Assembly: GCA_000697355.1 (NCBI GenBank)
Contig: JNEN01000776.1
Location: 62,001-126,000 of the forward strand
Source: Syncephalastrum monosporum B8922
Taxonomy: Eukaryota; Mucoromycota; Mucoromycetes; Mucorales; Syncephalastraceae
Length of the DNA: 64,000 nt
Direction: 5' to 3'
In this document: positions 60,933 through 64,000 of the stretch, piece after piece
Position numbering within the stretch: position 1 is the first letter of the stretch
How the letters are laid out: each line of letters begins with the position of its first letter
The notes under the pieces: generated by a model
The model's database searches: none
What the model was told of the DNA's origin: nothing
What the model saw: only the letters and a program-made list of their open reading frames with translations
Position numbers and translations under genes: made by a program

Positions 60933-62694
60933 CTACTTGTGTCGGGCTTCAAAGGCCTCGTTGGCCCATTTGGCCATGTCCACATCGACACCTTCGTATT
61001 TCTGGATGAAAGGATGCTCAAGGAGCTGTGAATAAGTGGGTCGTTGATCCGCGTCCTTGTGCAGACTATGATTCACAGAGGTGAGTCCAAAGATATCCCT
61101 GTGTTTTTTTTTCTCAAACGTACCAGGCGTTGATAAAGTCCCGGGCTTCTTGCGAAAAATGGTCGGGGAGCTGTGGCGGTTCCTCATCCACAATGGCCTT
61201 GAGCTGTGCAAACATATTGTCGTACGTGTATGGATACTTTCCGCCGGCCATCTCGACCAATGACAGACCCAGTGACCAGACGTCCGATGATACGGTGTAG
61301 GTATTGGCGGCCCGGATACGCTCAGGCTAGCAGATGCCACCACAACAGCAACAAACACCACCCATAATCAGTTTCCTTAGTCATCAAGCCTCAAGCGGGC
61401 CACTTACCGCCATGTAGCTCTGGCAACCAATGTTGGTCTTGGCAAGCGATCGATCGAGTTGACCCGAAACTCCGAAATCGCATAGCTTCACTTGTCCCCG
61501 GAGATTCACCAGAACATTGGTAGGTTTGACATCTATCCCATATAGCGTTTAGCGCCCTTGAGCCCATGACAGTGGTCTGTGAGTATCATAGTGGGGGACA
61601 TACCACGATGAATAATCGAAAGTTCGTCCTTTAAGAATTTCAGGCCCTTGACCATCTACCCATCACACGATTTACCCCTTTCAGTATCGAGACAAAACTT
61701 TTCCTATTGCAGTCTTACCGAAGTCGTGATCTTGGCCAAAACGTCCTCTGGTACACCGTTTCCATACAGTTTGTCGAGCGAGCCGGCGTCCATGTATTCC
61801 ATACAGTAATACACGCAGGACTCGATGAAGAATGCACCGTAAAACTCGACAATGTAGTCACTCGTGCTCTTGTGCAGGATATCGAGCTCCATCAAAATTT
61901 GGTGCAGCTTGGTTTCGTCGAGTTCCAACCGAATTTCCTACACACATGCAGGCATATCTTTAGTCTTTCCATTTTTCTTTTTTTTTTTCGGTTGTTGTAA
62001 TCAGGGGGTCCGGTGACATACCTTCATGGCCATCACGACATTTGTCACTCGATGATACACCTGCGCCACCGCTTTTTGTATCAGCCTCAAGTCCCAAGGT
62101 AACGGAATATTCATACTGCCATAGTGATATGACAAACTGAGTGACTGACCTTCTGAACGGTGCCGTACTGGCCTTTGCCGAGTTCCTCGAGCAATTTCAA
62201 GTCGTCCATTTTGATCGTGAAGCTGTTGCCGTTGGTAAAATCGACACCATCGGCATGAATGATGGCCTTGCCCGCAAAGTTGAGTTTCCCCGAAGGATCA
62301 CTACAGAAAAAGCATCGCGATGAATGTCCTGTAATGAGGGTTTCAAACAGCAATGAATAACATACACGTATTTCGAAAAGTTGGCAAAGGGGGTCTGCTC
62401 GGGTTTGGGAGCCAAACCAAGTTGGGAAAGGTTTAGAGCGGGTTTGCCTCCCATGCGGCCACCCAGACCCAGCCGTTTGTTGCCACCTTGCTGGGGAGGC
62501 GTCTGCGGTGAGCGATTACCCGACATGGGCGGCAGAGGAGACCGGCTCATGGGAGGGAGCACCGACCGTCCGTTGCGTCCCGGAACGGGACCCGACGGTG
62601 AAGGCCGCTGCGCAGGTCGCTGTCCTTGCCCGGGTGTCGGTTGCTGTTGCGCTTGTGGCGGGCTGACAGCATCTCGTTCTCCAATCGACGACAT
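60933..62694 (-). CDS. PBS2: MAP kinase kinase of the Pbs2/Wis1 (HOG) type
   Basis: Eight exons, 62694-62366, 62300-62150, 62060-62022, 61937-61719, 61655-61604, 61532-61408, 61326-61124 and 61065-60933, give 416 residues. A Pro/Gln/Gly-rich N-terminus of ~110 residues (shorter than in yeast Pbs2) precedes [18 protein letters not shown]. The kinase domain follows with [11 protein letters not shown] (P-loop), VMAMKEIRLE (Lys), [23 protein letters not shown] (Asp), CDFGVSGQL, and the activation loop [18 protein letters not shown], which is specific to Pbs2/Wis1 (phospho-Ser/Thr in SLAKT). It is predicted to activate the stress MAPK Hog1/Sty1. The short N-terminus lacks an obvious Sho1-binding proline motif, though PQTPPQQ and PSPSGPVP are proline-rich. 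Confidence 0.93.
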
Positions 62695-63016
62695 TAGTGA
62701 ATGAGAGAAGGAAAGGAAAGAAAAAAAAAAAAGAAAAGACGAAGATGGAAAGAAAGAAAGCTGTGCCAAAAGCGGTCGGGCTTTTCCCCACGCGTATCAG
62801 AGCGGCATCACAAATTTGGATCCGGTGAAGTGCAGGTGTGTACCGAAAGGCATTCTCCTAGGAAAAATAGGCGAAAAATACAAAAATCCATAGGGAAATA
62901 AGCTGTGACGTGCCTTTCCTGACATACAGGTTGCATGTATTCGGTATCTACATACTGTATACGGTGTATATATCTGCATACACAAAGAGGAAAGCCTTGC
63001 AACATGATTTTCATGA
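62695..63016. promoter_or_regulatory. Upstream region of PBS2-like gene
   Basis: Purine-rich A12 tract directly upstream of the start on this strand (62719-62731); no gene. Confidence 0.45.
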
Positions 63017-63196
63017 ATGTTTCTATCGGCAACTGGGTACGACGCCCTCGGCAAAGGGATCTGGGAGCCCTACACCAAGCTAGCCTTCGAAACGGACAGG
63101 AGAGACCTGAAGAACAAGTGCATCAATGCTCTTTTCATAAGGACCCTGTTCTGTATCGGCAAATGCATACTACGTGATAGCAAAGTATGCCAATGA
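63017..63196 (+). other. Short protein-like open frame, possible gene relic
   Basis: 59 codons from ATG at 63017 to TGA at 63194-63196. The sequence (contains GKGIWEPYTKLAFETDRRD and NKCINALFIRTLFCIGKCIL) has amphipathic helices and looks like real protein rather than random translation. There is no clear partner exon. It may be the last exon of a decayed or truncated gene. Family not recognised. Confidence 0.4.
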
Positions 63197-63883
63197 GACC
63201 TTTGAAACGCGACAAATATCTGCTGTCAATTTTTGTCAGGATATCCTTTCTCGTGTGTTATTCTTTCCCACTGGCGGACGCAGTTCATGTAATTTCATGA
63301 AAGTTCATCGACGTGAGTCAGTCTCATAAAACGAGCTCTGATTTCTCCCACGTCTGCTTTTCTTCTTCTTTTCTTTGTCCTTCTTAAAGTCTTTTTCTCC
63401 GGCAAGTACATTTATACATAAAACTATGGGTATAATCTAACAGAGACAACATAGACGGCACGAGGTCCCCTCGAGTCCCTCTGCCACCGGTTGCTCGTCC
63501 ATGCACCGGTGTGCACGAAAGTAAGTTGTCGCGTTGAAAATACAATACATTGGACATCTTTCACATTGCTCCAACGTATACGTAGCTTGTTGTATTGCGT
63601 TTTCTTCTCCTCCCGTCTTCTCTCCCGTTTGCGTCTCTCTTCCTCTCTTCCGCTCGCCCCCCTCCTCCCAGAGGTTCTTTTTACCTACTTTGTATCCCTC
63701 TGTCTGTAAGTTAACTGAACTACATAAGAAACTGAAACATATCAACATATACTCATTTGATGTCAGGTCCGCTCCTTTTCCTTTCCGTTCCTTTTGTCCT
63801 CCTTCCTTTGTCGTCCTCCTCCGCCCTGGCCTACGGTAGAAGCCAGTAGTAGTTTAAACCTCCAAACATTGGCATATACCCAA
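63197..63883. other. Spacer, CT-rich in its distal part
   Basis: No gene. CT-rich tracts (63600-63680 and 63770-63830) precede the last start codon and resemble a promoter/5' UTR. Confidence 0.45.
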
Positions 63884-64000
63884 ATGTCTTTCAGCCCCAC
63901 CCATCATGGTAAGTGATTCACATCGCATGAAATATCCTGAAACATGGGTTTAACAAAAGGAATTAGACGCGTGCCCTTCACGGGCGCGTTAGTTAGATGA
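63884..64000 (+). CDS. Possible first exon of a gene truncated by the window edge
   Basis: ATG at 63884 opens MSFSPTHH and is followed at 63909 by a strong donor (ATG/GTAAGT) in phase 1, after a CT-rich leader, a layout repeated at several genes in this window. An acceptor-like TTAG occurs at about 63966, but the continuation stops quickly, so the second exon probably lies beyond 64000. Product unknown. Confidence 0.3.

Overview
The window is nuclear DNA from a filamentous fungus, most likely an early-diverging lineage (Mucoromycota, Mucorales-like). The evidence is compact protein-coding genes cut by many short introns (mostly 45-110 bp, GT..AG, several with CTGAC/CTAAC-type branch points), low-complexity AT-rich spacers with long A/T runs, poly-Q tracts, a decayed Ty3/gypsy-type retroelement, and fungal gene content (QNS1, TMA16, RTT106, KRE9-like GPI protein, PBS2-type MAPKK). 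The lineage call is inference; no rRNA or tRNA gene was seen. Gene models were built by hand: exon phases were checked so that each spliced CDS is a multiple of three.

Layout, 1-25 kb: 3' end of RRP5 (+), PAB1 (+) converging on QNS1 (-), a gene-poor stretch with a degenerate ORF family member, an Atg22-like vacuolar transporter (-), ribosomal protein eS1 (+), PKA catalytic subunit (+), a rhomboid with a substituted catalytic His (+), a triple-KH RNA-binding protein (-), a multi-LIM protein (-) and the ankyrin chaperone YAR1 (-).

25-40 kb: a KRE9/KNH-type GPI-anchored protein (-), an unrecognised four-exon gene (+), MAK11 (-), a zinc-finger-like gene with an in-frame stop (-) beside a retroelement relic (+), mitochondrial uL3 (+), a small single-pass membrane protein with two PPxY motifs (-), EBP2 (+), a PC-esterase-like protein lacking its catalytic motifs (+) and an MCFD2-like EF-hand secretory protein (-).

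40-64 kb: a gene-poor region holding one hypothetical gene, TMA16 (-) and RTT106 (+) from a shared promoter, an ARA2-type aldo-keto reductase (-), TOM5 (+), an HMMR/PG-repeat-like coiled-coil protein (+), a short-chain dehydrogenase (+), YPT6 (-), an intronless leucine-rich repeat protein (+), a PBS2/Wis1-type MAPKK (-) and a possible first exon at the right edge.

Functionally, ribosome synthesis and translation are over-represented (RRP5, PAB1, eS1, YAR1, MAK11, EBP2, TMA16, uL3m), together with signalling (PKA, PBS2), trafficking and membrane proteins (YPT6, MCFD2-like, Atg22-like, PPxY protein, TOM5) and NAD synthesis. Nothing resembles a biosynthetic cluster, a CRISPR array or a defence island. 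The most unusual observations are two predicted pseudoenzymes (rhomboid, PC-esterase), non-canonical splicing (two GC-AG introns, one flanking a 7-nt microexon, and an A23 tract at a 3' splice site), a PPxY membrane protein, and the nonsense-bearing zinc-finger gene next to the retroelement relic.
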